A stretch of 42,670 nt of DNA from Atopobium sp. ICM42b (GCA_000564995.1 JDFH01000026.1:1-42670); one strand, 5' to 3'; positions 19,005 to 27,940 are shown, counted from the stretch's first letter. Notes: generated by a model not told the origin, from the sequence alone. Numbers and translations are program-made.

Positions 19005-19874
19005 ATGAGCTCAGAGACTCTGTCACAGGAGCTTCGTGGCGCTCCTGTTGCTAAAGCAATAACTGAAAAACTTGCCGCTCAGGTTCAGGAACTTCGTGCA
19101 CAAGGCGTAACTCCTAAGCTAGTTATTGTTCGCATTGGACAGAAAAGCGATGACCTTACGTATGAGCGCGCGGCTTATACGCGTGCGGAGAAGGTAGGCT
19201 TTGAAGTTGAGACCATTGAGCTTCCAGAAGACGCTACACAAGAGCAGGTAAATGCTACGTTTGACCATGTTTCTGCTGATGTATTGGTGCATGGTTGTCT
19301 GCCTATGCGTCCATTTCCTGCTGGAATTGACGAGCATGAAGCGCTTCAGTATCTATCACCAGAAAAAGATGTTGATTGCGCCACCGATTCTATGCTGCTG
19401 GCAACGCTTTGTGGAACTCCTGGTGCACTGGGGCCTTGCACGGCAGAGGCAGTTCTCGCACTTCTTGATTTCTACCAGGTGCCTCTTGAGGGAGCACCTG
19501 TTGCTGTTGTTGGTCGCTCAAACGTCATTGGTCGTCCGGTAGCTGCGCTTTTAAGTGCAAGAAACGCTACAGTGACGGTGTGTCACAGCAAGACCAAAGA
19601 CCTTGCTGCTACGCTTAAGCAGTCAGAGGTTGTGGTTGTGGCCGCAGGTCGTGCGCACCTTATTGGGGCTGACTACGTAAGAGATGGTCAGACCATCATT
19701 GACGTGGGCATTAACTGGGATGAAGCAGCTCAAAAGCTTGTTGGCGATGTTAATACAGAGCAGGTAGCTCCTCTGGTAAGTGCTTATACTCCTGTTCCTG
19801 GCGGTGTAGGTAGCGTGACAACGGCAATTCTTGCTCGCCATGTTGTTGCAGCAGCTCAAAGAACGCTTGCATAA
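19005..19874 (+). CDS. folD: FolD-family methylene-THF dehydrogenase, apparently lacking cyclohydrolase residues
   Basis: FolD normally oxidises methylene-THF with NAD(P)+ and then hydrolyses methenyl-THF. The 289-residue protein has the FolD Rossmann half intact: VVGRSNVIGRPVAALL (168-183), DVGIN (233-237) and TPVPGGVGS (262-270). In the catalytic half, the Tyr of the Y-x3-K motif is kept (Tyr53), but the position four residues later is Ala57, not Lys, and the VQLPLP-type Gln is His96 (VLVHGCLP). In human and E. coli enzymes this Lys and Gln are needed for the cyclohydrolase reaction. KDVD (121-124) is retained. The likely role is therefore dehydrogenase only, with FchA supplying the cyclohydrolase step. 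It starts one base after the fchA stop. Confidence 0.88.
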   Translation: MSSETLSQELRGAPVAKAITEKLAAQVQELRAQGVTPKLVIVRIGQKSDDLTYERAAYTRAEKVGFEVETIELPEDATQEQVNATFDHVSADVLVHGCLPMRPFPAGIDEHEALQYLSPEKDVDCATDSMLLATLCGTPGALGPCTAEAVLALLDFYQVPLEGAPVAVVGRSNVIGRPVAALLSARNATVTVCHSKTKDLAATLKQSEVVVVAAGRAHLIGADYVRDGQTIIDVGINWDEAAQKLVGDVNTEQVAPLVSAYTPVPGGVGSVTTAILARHVVAAAQRTLA

Positions 19875-19895
19875 GAGTGAAAGGTAGGTTGCCTC

Positions 19896-20483
19896 ATGGC
19901 AGCGGTAAATAACTATAAAGAGCTTGACCAAGAGCGCGTAAAAGCCGCGGTCAAGGAGTTTTTGCTTGCTATTGGCGAGGATCCAGAGCGAGAAGGTCTG
20001 CTTGATACACCAGACCGTGTTGCTCGTGCTTGCGTGGAGCTCTTTGGTGGCATGCAGGAAGATCCTGCAGCTCACCTGCGTAAACAGTTCCATGAAGAGG
20101 GCAATAAAGAGATGGTTATTGTCCGCGACATTCCTTTCTCGTCTACCTGCGAGCATCACATTCTGCCCTTTGTGGGCAAGGCGCACGTTTGCTACATTCC
20201 ACAAAATGGTCGTATTACCGGCCTTTCCAAAATTGCTCGTTGCGTCAGCGGATATTCTCGCCGCCTGCAGGTACAGGAGCGTTTAACGGGCCAGATTGCA
20301 GACGCCATGGTAGAAGAGCTTGATCCTCTGGGCGTTTTGGTGGTTATGGAGGCCGAGCATACGTGCATGAGCATGCGCGGTATTAGGGCATCGGGTGCTT
20401 TGACCACCACATCTGCGGTTCGTGGCATTTTTAAAACTAACGAGAAAACCCGTGCAGAGGCTATGCGTCTGCTTGGTCTATAA
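19896..20483 (+). CDS. folE: GTP cyclohydrolase I
   Basis: FolE converts GTP to 7,8-dihydroneopterin triphosphate, the first step of folate synthesis. The 195-residue protein carries the zinc ligands Cys85 and His88 (STCEHH) and Cys157 ([11 protein letters not shown]), and the substrate-binding [11 protein letters not shown] (105-115). It lies 21 bases after folD and just before folC. The intermediate pathway genes folB, folK and folP are not in this window. The family decamer is active in the cytosol. No anomalies noticed. Confidence 0.97.
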   Translation: MAAVNNYKELDQERVKAAVKEFLLAIGEDPEREGLLDTPDRVARACVELFGGMQEDPAAHLRKQFHEEGNKEMVIVRDIPFSSTCEHHILPFVGKAHVCYIPQNGRITGLSKIARCVSGYSRRLQVQERLTGQIADAMVEELDPLGVLVVMEAEHTCMSMRGIRASGALTTTSAVRGIFKTNEKTRAEAMRLLGL

Positions 20484-20497
20484 GAGGTATGTGCGCA

Positions 20498-21922
20498 ATG
20501 AGTTATTCTGTTCCTTTTTCTGTACCTGAGCTGAGCTATGAGCAGTCTTTAAAGGTGCTTCACGATACAAAGAAGTTTGGCATTCAACCCCTGCTGGAGA
20601 GCGTGGAAGACATGCTCAAAGAGTTGGGCAACCCTGATCTCTGCTTTAAGAGCGTCCAGATTGCAGGTACCAACGGCAAAACGTCTACCTCCAGATACAC
20701 TGCAGCCCTGCTCAAGGGAGAGGGTCTCAAGACCGCCCTTTACACGTCTCCCGAGCTCATCAGCTATACCGAGCGTATGGAGATCAATGGCACGCCCGTC
20801 TCTGAGGCAGCCTTTGCTCACGGCGTTTCAGCTGCTCAGGTAGCAGGGGAGCGCGTCAACGCTCAGCGAGTCGCCTTGGGCGAGCGTCCTTATGACATCA
20901 CCGAGTTTGACCTGCTCACAGTTGCAGCCTTGGTCGTCTTTGCCGAGGCAGAGATTGACGTCTGCGTGCTTGAGTGCGGCATGGGCGGCAGGTGGGACGC
21001 AACAAGCGCCGCTCAAAACATCACCTCCGTTGCTATTACAGGTGTTGGCCTGGACCACACGCGCATCTTAGGCGATACCCTCGAGGCTATTGCTGGCGAG
21101 AAGGCCGCCATTATCAAGCCTGGTCGCACCTGCGTGCTTGGCGTGGGAACGACAACTCCTCAGAGCGTCCAAGACGTATTCTTGTCCCAAGCAGCTTCTG
21201 CGGACGTTGTCCCAACTCTTCTTGTAGCTGACAAGCCTGAAGACGTTGAAGGAGAGGTTTCTGCTGGTCAGTCGTCTGACCATCCAGAGCTGCCTCACGC
21301 ACACTTCTTCATTACCAAAAAGCCTAAGAGCATTGGATTCCCGCTGGAGCTTACGGTTGTGACACCGCGTGCAACCTACGAAGATCTTGCTGCGCTTAAA
21401 CCAAGCTACCAGGCAGCAAACATTGCCTTGGCAACCTGCTTGGCTGAGGATTTTCTGGGTCGTCCGCTTGATGCAGAGAAAGCGTTTTTCTCCACAACCA
21501 GGTGCCCTACACCCGGTAGGTTCCAGCTGCTTCAGCCAAAGCCTTTAGTCCTTATCGACGCGGCTCACAACCCTCAGTCAATCGAGACATTCTTAACTGC
21601 TATCCGCTCAATTGAGCCAGAAGTTACTAATCGTCCTATGCTTTTGACTGCGGTGTTTGCAGATAAAGATGTTAAGGGCATCGCAGAACTTCTCGCCAAA
21701 GAGTTCCCTGAGGTAGCGGTAACCCAGACAGATAACGATCGCGCCATGGATGCAGATGAGCTTGCTGAGCTGTACAAAGCCTGCGGCGCTAACGTGGTAT
21801 CTGTGTACAGAAGCGTTCCCGAAGCAGTGGACGCCTTGCGCGAGAAGGGCTTTGTAGCATGTGGAACAATTTCACTTGCTGGCGAGGTTGCTGCACATTT
21901 TAGTGATGCTTTGGTAAAATAA
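20498..21922 (+). CDS. folC: Folylpolyglutamate synthase / dihydrofolate synthase
   Basis: A Mur-ligase-family enzyme that adds glutamate to dihydropteroate or to reduced folates, retaining them in the cell. It has the P-loop AGTNGKTSTSR (about 54-64), YTSPELISYTERMEING (about 80-96), the ECGMGGRWDATSA stretch (about 152-164) and the C-terminal ligase domain with LIDAAHNPQSIE (about 346-357). It has about 474 residues from ATG 20498. An in-frame ATG nine bases earlier (20489) is only two bases from the AAGAGG site, whereas 20498 has a 10-base spacing. The AAGAGG overlaps the folE stop, so the genes are tightly coupled. Confidence 0.94.
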   Translation: MSYSVPFSVPELSYEQSLKVLHDTKKFGIQPLLESVEDMLKELGNPDLCFKSVQIAGTNGKTSTSRYTAALLKGEGLKTALYTSPELISYTERMEINGTPVSEAAFAHGVSAAQVAGERVNAQRVALGERPYDITEFDLLTVAALVVFAEAEIDVCVLECGMGGRWDATSAAQNITSVAITGVGLDHTRILGDTLEAIAGEKAAIIKPGRTCVLGVGTTTPQSVQDVFLSQAASADVVPTLLVADKPEDVEGEVSAGQSSDHPELPHAHFFITKKPKSIGFPLELTVVTPRATYEDLAALKPSYQAANIALATCLAEDFLGRPLDAEKAFFSTTRCPTPGRFQLLQPKPLVLIDAAHNPQSIETFLTAIRSIEPEVTNRPMLLTAVFADKDVKGIAELLAKEFPEVAVTQTDNDRAMDADELAELYKACGANVVSVYRSVPEAVDALREKGFVACGTISLAGEVAAHFSDALVK

Positions 21923-22008
21923 ATTTATCTGCGACATTTCGCTCCATTTTGAGGCGGTTTGTCGTACGATTTAGGAGAGAACAAAAAGCCAGCAGAAGGG
22001 GCTGTCAG

Positions 22009-22440
22009 ATGCAGGAGATTCTTGATCAGATTATTACACCTGAGGTACGTATGGTTATTTACCTCATGGTCATTTGCGTCGTAATGCTTTATATCCTTTC
22101 CATCATCTACGTTATTCGCGACGCTCAGCGTCGTGGCGCAGAACCTTGGTGGATGTGGGCAGTCATTTCTGTTGTTCCTGTTGTTGGTCTGCTTGCGTAC
22201 GTTATTCTGCGTCCAAGCAGCTACCTCATTGACCGCGAGGAGCAGGACCTTGATATTGCCCTTCGTGAGCACCAGCTTTCTCACTACGGCATCTGCCCTA
22301 AGTGCTCCGCTCCAATTGACCGCGATTTTATCGTATGTCCAATCTGCAATACGCAGGTTAGAAACGTTTGCCCAACATGCCATCGTCCTCTGAACGCAGA
22401 CTGGAAGGTTTGCCCTTACTGCCGTACTCGCATTCAATAA
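22009..22440 (+). CDS. Membrane protein with double zinc ribbon, function unknown
   Basis: A 143-residue protein starting at ATG 22009, eight bases after AGAAGGGG; the frame extends upstream to 21949 but without a ribosome site. Two hydrophobic segments are visible: about residues 14-36 and about 45-62 (MWAVISVVPVVGLLAYVIL). The C-terminal half contains four CxxC knuckles (CPKC, CPIC, CPTC, CPYC), enough for two zinc ribbons of the double-zinc-ribbon type, facing the cytosol if the two-helix hairpin is N-in. I do not recognise a specific function; such modules mediate protein or nucleic acid contacts. It sits between folC and thrS on the same strand, 86 bases after folC. Confidence 0.75.
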   Translation: MQEILDQIITPEVRMVIYLMVICVVMLYILSIIYVIRDAQRRGAEPWWMWAVISVVPVVGLLAYVILRPSSYLIDREEQDLDIALREHQLSHYGICPKCSAPIDRDFIVCPICNTQVRNVCPTCHRPLNADWKVCPYCRTRIQ

Positions 22441-22496
22441 CGTTTGGTTTTGTTCTTTATGATGGCAATCTGGTGTTTTACAACAGAGACTATGTA

Positions 22497-22537
22497 GGCG
22501 TCTGCTCCTAAGCTCCCGTGTGAGCAGAGTAGGCGCC
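22497..22537 (+). promoter_or_regulatory. thrS: Structured 5' leader hairpin upstream of thrS
   Basis: TCTGCTC (22501-22507) pairs with GAGCAGA (22522-22528), and outer GGCG (22497-22500) pairs with CGCC (22534-22537), leaving a 14-base loop. It ends about 40 bases before the thrS start. It has no T run and lacks T-box motifs, so translational or processing control is more likely than classical attenuation. The sequence TAGGCG occurs on both flanks. Confidence 0.4.
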
Positions 22538-22577
22538 GTGCCTGTTTCTATGAGTAGCTACCTCTGAGGGGTTTTAC

Positions 22578-24344
22578 ATGAAGGTTTTATATAACGACGG
22601 CCACGTTGGCGAGATTAACGATGCAGCTGAAGAGCTTGAGGTTATTCGCCACGATGCAGCTCACCTGCTTGCTCAGGCTTTGAAGCGTCTGTACCCACAC
22701 GCACAGTTTGCCTATGGTCCAGCAACCGAAAATGGTTTTTACTATGACGTTGATCTTGGAGACACTAAGGTTAACGAGGACGATTTCCCAGCTATCGAAG
22801 ATGAGATGAAGAAGATTGTCAAAGAGAACCTCAAGATTGAGACGTTTGAGCTTCCTCGTGATGAGGCTATTGCCTACATGAAGGAGCGCGGCGAGTCTTA
22901 CAAGGTTGAGCACATTGGCGATCTTGCTCCTGACGCTCACATCACCTTCTACAAGCAGGGTGAATACGTCGACATGTGCGTTGGTCCTCACATGCTCTAC
23001 ACCAAGGGTGTTAAGGCTTTTAAGCTGACCAGCATTTCTGGTGCGTATTGGAAGGCCGATAAGAACAACAAGATGCTCACCAGAATTTATGGCGTTGCGT
23101 TTGGTTCCAAAGATGAGCTTGCTCAATATCTCAAGATGATTGAAGAGGCCGAGAAGCGCGACCACAGAAAGATTGGTCGCGAGATGGAGCTCTTCATGAT
23201 GTCCGACTTTGGTCCAGGTTCTCCATTCTGGCTTCCAAACGGTATGGCTCTGCGTAACGCTCTGACCGATTACTGGCATGAGATGCAGGCTCGCTTTGGT
23301 TATCAGGAGGTTCAGACTCCACTGATCCTCTCGCGTTCCCTGTGGGAGACTTCTGGTCACTGGGATCACTACAAAGAGAATATGTACACCACCACGGTAG
23401 ATGAAGAGGACTTTGCCATTAAGCCTATGAACTGCCCTGGTGCTTGCTTAATTTATAAGTCCAAGCCACGTTCTTATAGGGATCTTCCTATGAAGCTGGC
23501 TGAGGCTGGTCTTGATCACCGTTATGAGATGAAGGGTGCTCTGCACGGTCTGTTCCGTGTTCGTGAGTTTACTCAGGACGACGCACACCTCTTTATCCGC
23601 CCTGATCAGATTACTGAGCAGGTCACGGATGCATCTCACCTCATCACTGCTTACTATGCACAGTTTGGCTTCCCATACCGCGTTGAGCTTTCTACGCGCC
23701 CAGAGGATTCTATGGGTTCTGATGAGGATTGGGAGCGCGCTGAGCAGGGCCTTCGTGATGCACTTGAGTCTATGGGCATTGAGTACGTTGTCAACGAGGG
23801 CGACGGTGCGTTCTACGGTCCTAAGATTGACTTCCATCTGACCGATTGCCTCGGCCGTTCTTGGCAGTGCGGTACCATCCAGCTTGACTTCCAGCTGCCT
23901 CACAACTTCCAGCTTGAGTACATTGACTCCGATGGCACCAAGAAGCAGCCAATCATGATTCACCGCGCTGGTTTTGGCTCCTTCGAGCGCTTTATTGGTA
24001 TTCTGACCGAGAATTACGAAGGCAAGTTCCCAGTCTGGCTGAGCCCATGCCAGGTCAAGGTTCTTCCTGTCTCCGAGAAGTCTCGCCCTTATGCTCATGA
24101 GGTTGCTGAGAAGCTCGCAGCTGCTGGTATTCGCGTTAAGGTTGACGACCGTGACGAGAAGATTGGCTATAAGATTCGTGAGGCTCGCTCACTTGATCGT
24201 GTTCCTTACATGCTCATCCTTGGTGAGCAGGAGGTTGAGGCAGGAAACATTTCTGTTCGCGACCGCTCCAACGAGACTCACGTTGCAGAGCTTGACGAGT
24301 TTATTGCTCAGGTTGTCAAAGAGAATGCTGAGCGCGTTGGTTAA
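22578..24344 (+). CDS. thrS: Threonyl-tRNA synthetase lacking the N-terminal TGS domain
   Basis: Class II synthetase that charges tRNA-Thr. The 588-residue protein is about 55 shorter than E. coli ThrRS (642): the ubiquitin-like TGS domain is absent and only about 20 residues precede the editing domain. The editing site is intact with HDAAH (about 25-29) and VDMCVGPH. The catalytic core has motif 2 region and zinc ligands in MNCPGAC, DDAHLF and IHRAGFGSFERFIG. A C-terminal anticodon-binding domain follows (about 480-588, VKVLPVSEKSRPYAHEVAEKL region). The ATG has GAGGGG upstream. It may be regulated through the leader hairpin. The next ORF starts 25 bases downstream. Confidence 0.95.
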   Translation: MKVLYNDGHVGEINDAAEELEVIRHDAAHLLAQALKRLYPHAQFAYGPATENGFYYDVDLGDTKVNEDDFPAIEDEMKKIVKENLKIETFELPRDEAIAYMKERGESYKVEHIGDLAPDAHITFYKQGEYVDMCVGPHMLYTKGVKAFKLTSISGAYWKADKNNKMLTRIYGVAFGSKDELAQYLKMIEEAEKRDHRKIGREMELFMMSDFGPGSPFWLPNGMALRNALTDYWHEMQARFGYQEVQTPLILSRSLWETSGHWDHYKENMYTTTVDEEDFAIKPMNCPGACLIYKSKPRSYRDLPMKLAEAGLDHRYEMKGALHGLFRVREFTQDDAHLFIRPDQITEQVTDASHLITAYYAQFGFPYRVELSTRPEDSMGSDEDWERAEQGLRDALESMGIEYVVNEGDGAFYGPKIDFHLTDCLGRSWQCGTIQLDFQLPHNFQLEYIDSDGTKKQPIMIHRAGFGSFERFIGILTENYEGKFPVWLSPCQVKVLPVSEKSRPYAHEVAEKLAAAGIRVKVDDRDEKIGYKIREARSLDRVPYMLILGEQEVEAGNISVRDRSNETHVAELDEFIAQVVKENAERVG

Positions 24345-24369
24345 TAGGGTTTCGGACAAAGTGCAGGTT

Positions 24370-25152
24370 ATGGGTGGCACAGCGCAGGGTGGCGCAGGCG
24401 GCACGAAGAGTGTCGGCGCAACCGACGTTGTCACGCAAACCGCAACCGACGTTGTCACGCAAACCGCAACCGACGTTGTCACACAAACCGCAACCGACGT
24501 TGTAGCTGAATACGTAAAAATGACAGGGGCAGGCCGTGCGCGGCTTGTCCCTGTTTCCTATGTAGACGAACTTCTCGCCACACTGGTTGCAGGCGGTGCA
24601 ACCGTCGTGGAGCCGCTTGCTGGCGTGCCCGTTGAGGTGTGCGACATAAAAGGCAGGGCCGCAGCAGGGGAGTTGATTGTGGCGGACGTGCGTACGATTG
24701 GAGCCGAATTCAGCCCCGCGTGCCGTCTAGGAGCAGAGATCGCAGTAGCCGAGGACGCTCGGGTGCCGGGATATGTTGTCGTGTGCATGCGGAAGTGCTG
24801 CATACCGTGGGTAGCAGAGGCAGTTGAAGCAAAAGCATGTCCTGCAGAGGACGTGACGGTTTCTGCAACGGGAGCGGAAGAGCAGGCGAGTGCACGGGTT
24901 TCTCGCCACGCGGCAAGCGACGCGGCGCAGGTGGTTGCCGCGTACCTGGCGTGCCATCCGCGCGTCGAGGCGGTGCGCTATCCGGGTCTCAAGACGGACC
25001 CGAACTTTGCGCGCGCAACATCGCAGCTGGTGGGTGGATTTGGTCCATACGTGGATTACATGCGGAAAGAATCGCCAGGTGAATGGCATAGATTTACAGC
25101 AACTGATGAAGACGCCAGAACGCAGATTATAAATTTTGAGAGAGTCGGTTAA
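24370..25152 (+). CDS. GC-rich protein resembling a truncated Cys/Met-metabolism PLP enzyme (pseudoenzyme)
   Basis: A 260-residue ORF with clearly higher GC and different codon use (gcg, gtg, cgc) than its neighbours. After a Gly/Ala-rich start come 3.6 copies of ATDVVTQT (17-45). Residues 78-138 match the core of MetY/MetB-type enzymes: VEPLAGVPVEVCDIKG, then ADV with the PLP-ring Asp equivalent (Asp106), then LGAEIAVAEDARVPG where the Schiff-base Lys position holds Arg131. Residues 180-232 match the C-terminal domain (RHAASDAAQVVAAYLACHP, YPGL, GGFGPYV). The N-terminal domain and about 60 linker residues are absent. It cannot act as a normal PLP enzyme, yet the frame is intact. GTG 24361 is an alternative start. 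Decaying remnant or repurposed protein; undecided. Confidence 0.6.
   Translation: MGGTAQGGAGGTKSVGATDVVTQTATDVVTQTATDVVTQTATDVVAEYVKMTGAGRARLVPVSYVDELLATLVAGGATVVEPLAGVPVEVCDIKGRAAAGELIVADVRTIGAEFSPACRLGAEIAVAEDARVPGYVVVCMRKCCIPWVAEAVEAKACPAEDVTVSATGAEEQASARVSRHAASDAAQVVAAYLACHPRVEAVRYPGLKTDPNFARATSQLVGGFGPYVDYMRKESPGEWHRFTATDEDARTQIINFERVG
24418..24504 (+). repeat. 24-bp in-frame tandem repeat (3.6 copies)
   Basis: Units at 24418-24441, 24442-24465, 24466-24489 and a partial 24490-24504 are identical apart from one base in the third unit. Each encodes the octapeptide ATDVVTQT, so copy-number change would not break the frame. Confidence 0.95.
24896..24908 (+). repeat. Copy of the recurrent motif GGGTTTCTCGCCA
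   Basis: Exact match to the copy at 7107-7119, here inside the GC-rich pseudoenzyme gene and in its sense direction. Confidence 0.5.
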
Positions 25153-25177
25153 CGGTAAGCATTTGATTAGCATACCT

Positions 25178-25186
25178 TGGTATAAT
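25178..25186 (+). promoter_or_regulatory. adhE: Extended -10 promoter of adhE
   Basis: TGGTATAAT is a perfect extended -10 (TGnTATAAT). Transcription would start near 25193, leaving a leader of under 30 bases before the adhE ATG. No -35 box at the usual distance and no obvious Rex operator were seen. Confidence 0.7.
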
Positions 25187-25219
25187 TTGAACTAATGTTC
25201 CTAAATAGAAGGGGATTTT

Positions 25220-27838
25220 ATGGCAAAGAAGGCTACTCAAATTGAGGATGTTGATACTTTGCTCAAGCGCCTCGAAGAGATGCGTGAGGCACAGGCAGAG
25301 TTTGCAACATTCACTCAGGAGCAGGTCGATAAGATTTTCTATGAAGCTGCTCTTGCGGCCGAGAAAAATCGTATCCCTCTTGCTCGCATGGCAGTTGAAG
25401 AAACTGGCATGGGTGTAATGGAAGACAAGGTTATCAAGAACCATTACGCAGCAGAGTACATTTACAACAAGTACAAGGACATGAAGACCTGTGGCGTTGT
25501 AGAGGATGATCCAGCTGCAGGTTATCGAGTTGTAGCCGAGCCAATGGGTATCGTAGCTGCAGTTATTCCAACTACTAACCCAACTTCTACCGCAATCTTT
25601 AAGACGCTTCTTGCCCTGAAGACAAGAAATGCCATTATTATTTCCCCACATCCACGCGCAAAAGAGTGCACCATTGCTGCTGCTCGTATTGTTCGCGATG
25701 CTGCCGAGAAGGCCGGCTGCCCCAAGGGTATTATCGATTGGGTACCAGCTCCTACCATTGATATGACTGCAGCAGTCATGAGCAACGCTGACATCATTTT
25801 GGCAACCGGTGGTCCAGGTATGGTTAACGCAGCTTACTCTTCTGGTAAGCCAGCTCTGGGCGTTGGTCCTGGTAACACCCCTGTTATCATCGACGATACT
25901 GCAGATATCAAGCTTGCAGTTAGCTCCATCATTCACTCCAAGACCTTCGATAACGGTATGATCTGCGCTTCCGAGCAGTCTGTTACCGTTCTTGACAGCG
26001 TTTATGACCAGGTTAAGAAGGAGTTCGCTGATCGCGGCTGCTACTTCCTCCAGGGTAAGGAGCTTGACGCTGTCCGTAAGACTGTCATTGTCAACGGCGC
26101 TGTTAATGCAGCTATTGTTGGTAAGTCTGCTCACTTCATCGCAAAGACTGCTGGCGTCGACGTCCCAGAGAAGACCAAGATTCTTATTGGTGAGGTAACC
26201 TCTGTTGAGCCTTCAGAAGAGATGGCTCACGAGAAACTCTCTCCAGTTCTTGGCATGTATCGTGCAAAGACTTTTGACGAGGCAATTGCTAAGGCAGAGC
26301 GTCTTGTTGCTGATGGTGGCTACGGTCACACCAGCTCTCTTTACGTCAACATTAACGAGAAAGAGAAGATTGCTAAGCATCAGGAGGCAATGAAAACCTG
26401 CCGTATCCTGATCAATACTCCTTCCTCTCAGGGTGGTATTGGAGACCTCTACAACTTCAAGATGGCTCCATCCCTAACCCTTGGCTGCGGTACCTGGGGC
26501 GGCAACTCCGTCTCCGGCAACGTTGGCCCACAGCACCTGCTTAACTACAAGTCTGTTGCAGAGAGGCAAGAGAATATGCTTTGGCTTCGTGTACCTGAGA
26601 AGGTCTACTTCAAGAGGGGCTGCATGCCTCTTGCTCTCCGTGAGCTTAAAGAGGTCTATAACAAGAAGCGCGTCTTCATTGTCACAGACCAGTTCCTTTA
26701 CAAGAGTGGCTTCACCAAGACTATCGAGGAGACCCTGGATTCCCTGGGTATTGTTCACTCTTCATTCTGGGATGTTGCTCCAGACCCAACCCTTCAGTGC
26801 GCACTTGAGGGCGTAGCTCGCATTCGCTCCTTCGAGCCAGACTGCATCATCGCAATCGGCGGCGGTTCTGCTATGGACGCAGGTAAGATTATGTGGTCCA
26901 TGTACGAGAACCCAGAGGAGAAGTTTGAGGACATGGCGGCGGACTTCTTGGATATCCGTAAGCGTGTCTACAACTATCCTAAGATGGGCAACAAGGCATT
27001 CTTCGTTGCTATTCCAACTTCTTCTGGTACTGGTTCCGAGGTAACTCCATTTGCCATCATCACTGATGCTGACAACGGCGTTAAGTACCCACTTGCAGAC
27101 TACGAGTTGCTGCCTAACATGGCAATTGTTGATACCGACAACATGATGAGCCAGCCTAAGGGCCTGACCTCTGCTTCTGGTATCGACGTTCTTACTCACT
27201 GCCTCGAGGCATTTGTCTCTATGATGGCATCTGACTACACAGATGGCATGGCTCTTCGCGGCATGAAGCTGGTCTTTGAGTACTTGCCACGTGCTTATGA
27301 CAATCCAAACGATGTTGAGGCACGCGATCACATGGCAAATGCTTCCTGCCTGGGTGGTCTTGCATTTGCTAATGCATTCCTCGGTATCAACCACTCTATG
27401 GCTCACAAACTGGGCGCTTTCCACCACATTCCACACGGTTGGGCAAACGCAGTTATCCTTACTCGCGTTATGCGCTACAACGCAGCTGAGCGTCCAACAA
27501 AGATGGGAACCTTCCCACAATACGATCATCCACACACCCTCGCACGTTACGCTGAGGCAGGCCGTTTCTGCGGCGTTACCGGCAAGGATGACCGTGAGGT
27601 CTTTGAGAACTTCGTCAAGAAGATTGAGGAGCTCAAGGCATACATCGGCGTCAAGGAGACCATCAAGGACTACGGCGTAGATGAGAAGTACTTCCTCGAT
27701 ACCCTTGACGAGATGTCTGAGCAGGCATTCGATGACCAGTGCACTGGCGCAAACCCACGCTACCCACTTGTCTCCGAGCTCCGCGAGCTCTACCTGGATG
27801 CTTACTACGGTCGTGAGCCAGGCTTCTACGAGGACTAA
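25220..27838 (+). CDS. adhE: Bifunctional acetaldehyde-CoA / alcohol dehydrogenase
   Basis: AdhE reduces acetyl-CoA to acetaldehyde and then ethanol, reoxidising two NADH in fermentation; it assembles into spirosomes. The 872-residue length is typical. The N-terminal aldehyde dehydrogenase domain has the catalytic Cys249 ([10 protein letters not shown]) and the NAD-binding GPGNTPV (217-223). The C-terminal iron alcohol dehydrogenase domain has [10 protein letters not shown] (about 551-560), [13 protein letters not shown] and the metal-ligand stretch [17 protein letters not shown]. Codon use suggests strong expression. It has its own promoter (25178-25186) and terminator (27941-27980), so it is monocistronic. 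Together with AckA it indicates mixed ethanol/acetate fermentation. Confidence 0.98.
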   Translation: MAKKATQIEDVDTLLKRLEEMREAQAEFATFTQEQVDKIFYEAALAAEKNRIPLARMAVEETGMGVMEDKVIKNHYAAEYIYNKYKDMKTCGVVEDDPAAGYRVVAEPMGIVAAVIPTTNPTSTAIFKTLLALKTRNAIIISPHPRAKECTIAAARIVRDAAEKAGCPKGIIDWVPAPTIDMTAAVMSNADIILATGGPGMVNAAYSSGKPALGVGPGNTPVIIDDTADIKLAVSSIIHSKTFDNGMICASEQSVTVLDSVYDQVKKEFADRGCYFLQGKELDAVRKTVIVNGAVNAAIVGKSAHFIAKTAGVDVPEKTKILIGEVTSVEPSEEMAHEKLSPVLGMYRAKTFDEAIAKAERLVADGGYGHTSSLYVNINEKEKIAKHQEAMKTCRILINTPSSQGGIGDLYNFKMAPSLTLGCGTWGGNSVSGNVGPQHLLNYKSVAERQENMLWLRVPEKVYFKRGCMPLALRELKEVYNKKRVFIVTDQFLYKSGFTKTIEETLDSLGIVHSSFWDVAPDPTLQCALEGVARIRSFEPDCIIAIGGGSAMDAGKIMWSMYENPEEKFEDMAADFLDIRKRVYNYPKMGNKAFFVAIPTSSGTGSEVTPFAIITDADNGVKYPLADYELLPNMAIVDTDNMMSQPKGLTSASGIDVLTHCLEAFVSMMASDYTDGMALRGMKLVFEYLPRAYDNPNDVEARDHMANASCLGGLAFANAFLGINHSMAHKLGAFHHIPHGWANAVILTRVMRYNAAERPTKMGTFPQYDHPHTLARYAEAGRFCGVTGKDDREVFENFVKKIEELKAYIGVKETIKDYGVDEKYFLDTLDEMSEQAFDDQCTGANPRYPLVSELRELYLDAYYGREPGFYED

Positions 27839-27940
27839 TCCCCGCGTGCGTCACAGTCGCGGCCGCCACGGCCGCTACGTAGCACATCCATTGCGTCGCG
27901 CATTCACCGCTTCCGACTCGTAGCGCGCAAAGCACAAAAC
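27839..27940. other. GC-rich non-coding patch after adhE
   Basis: About 100 bases between the adhE stop and its terminator are much richer in GC than adhE itself, with many CGC, GCG and GGCCGC words. No ribosome site or convincing ORF. It resembles in composition the patches after thyA (30050-30098) and the NUDIX gene (31381-31474). Confidence 0.4.

Noticed and set aside
24345..24358. GGGTTTCGGACA after thrS as a seventh copy of the recurrent motif
   Set aside because: It lacks one base of the core GGGTTTCTCG and may be chance; not counted.
24091..24369. Upstream extension of the pseudoenzyme frame into thrS
   Set aside because: It overlaps the conserved C-terminal domain of ThrRS in another frame and shows no matching protein features; ATG 24370 or GTG 24361 is the reasonable start.
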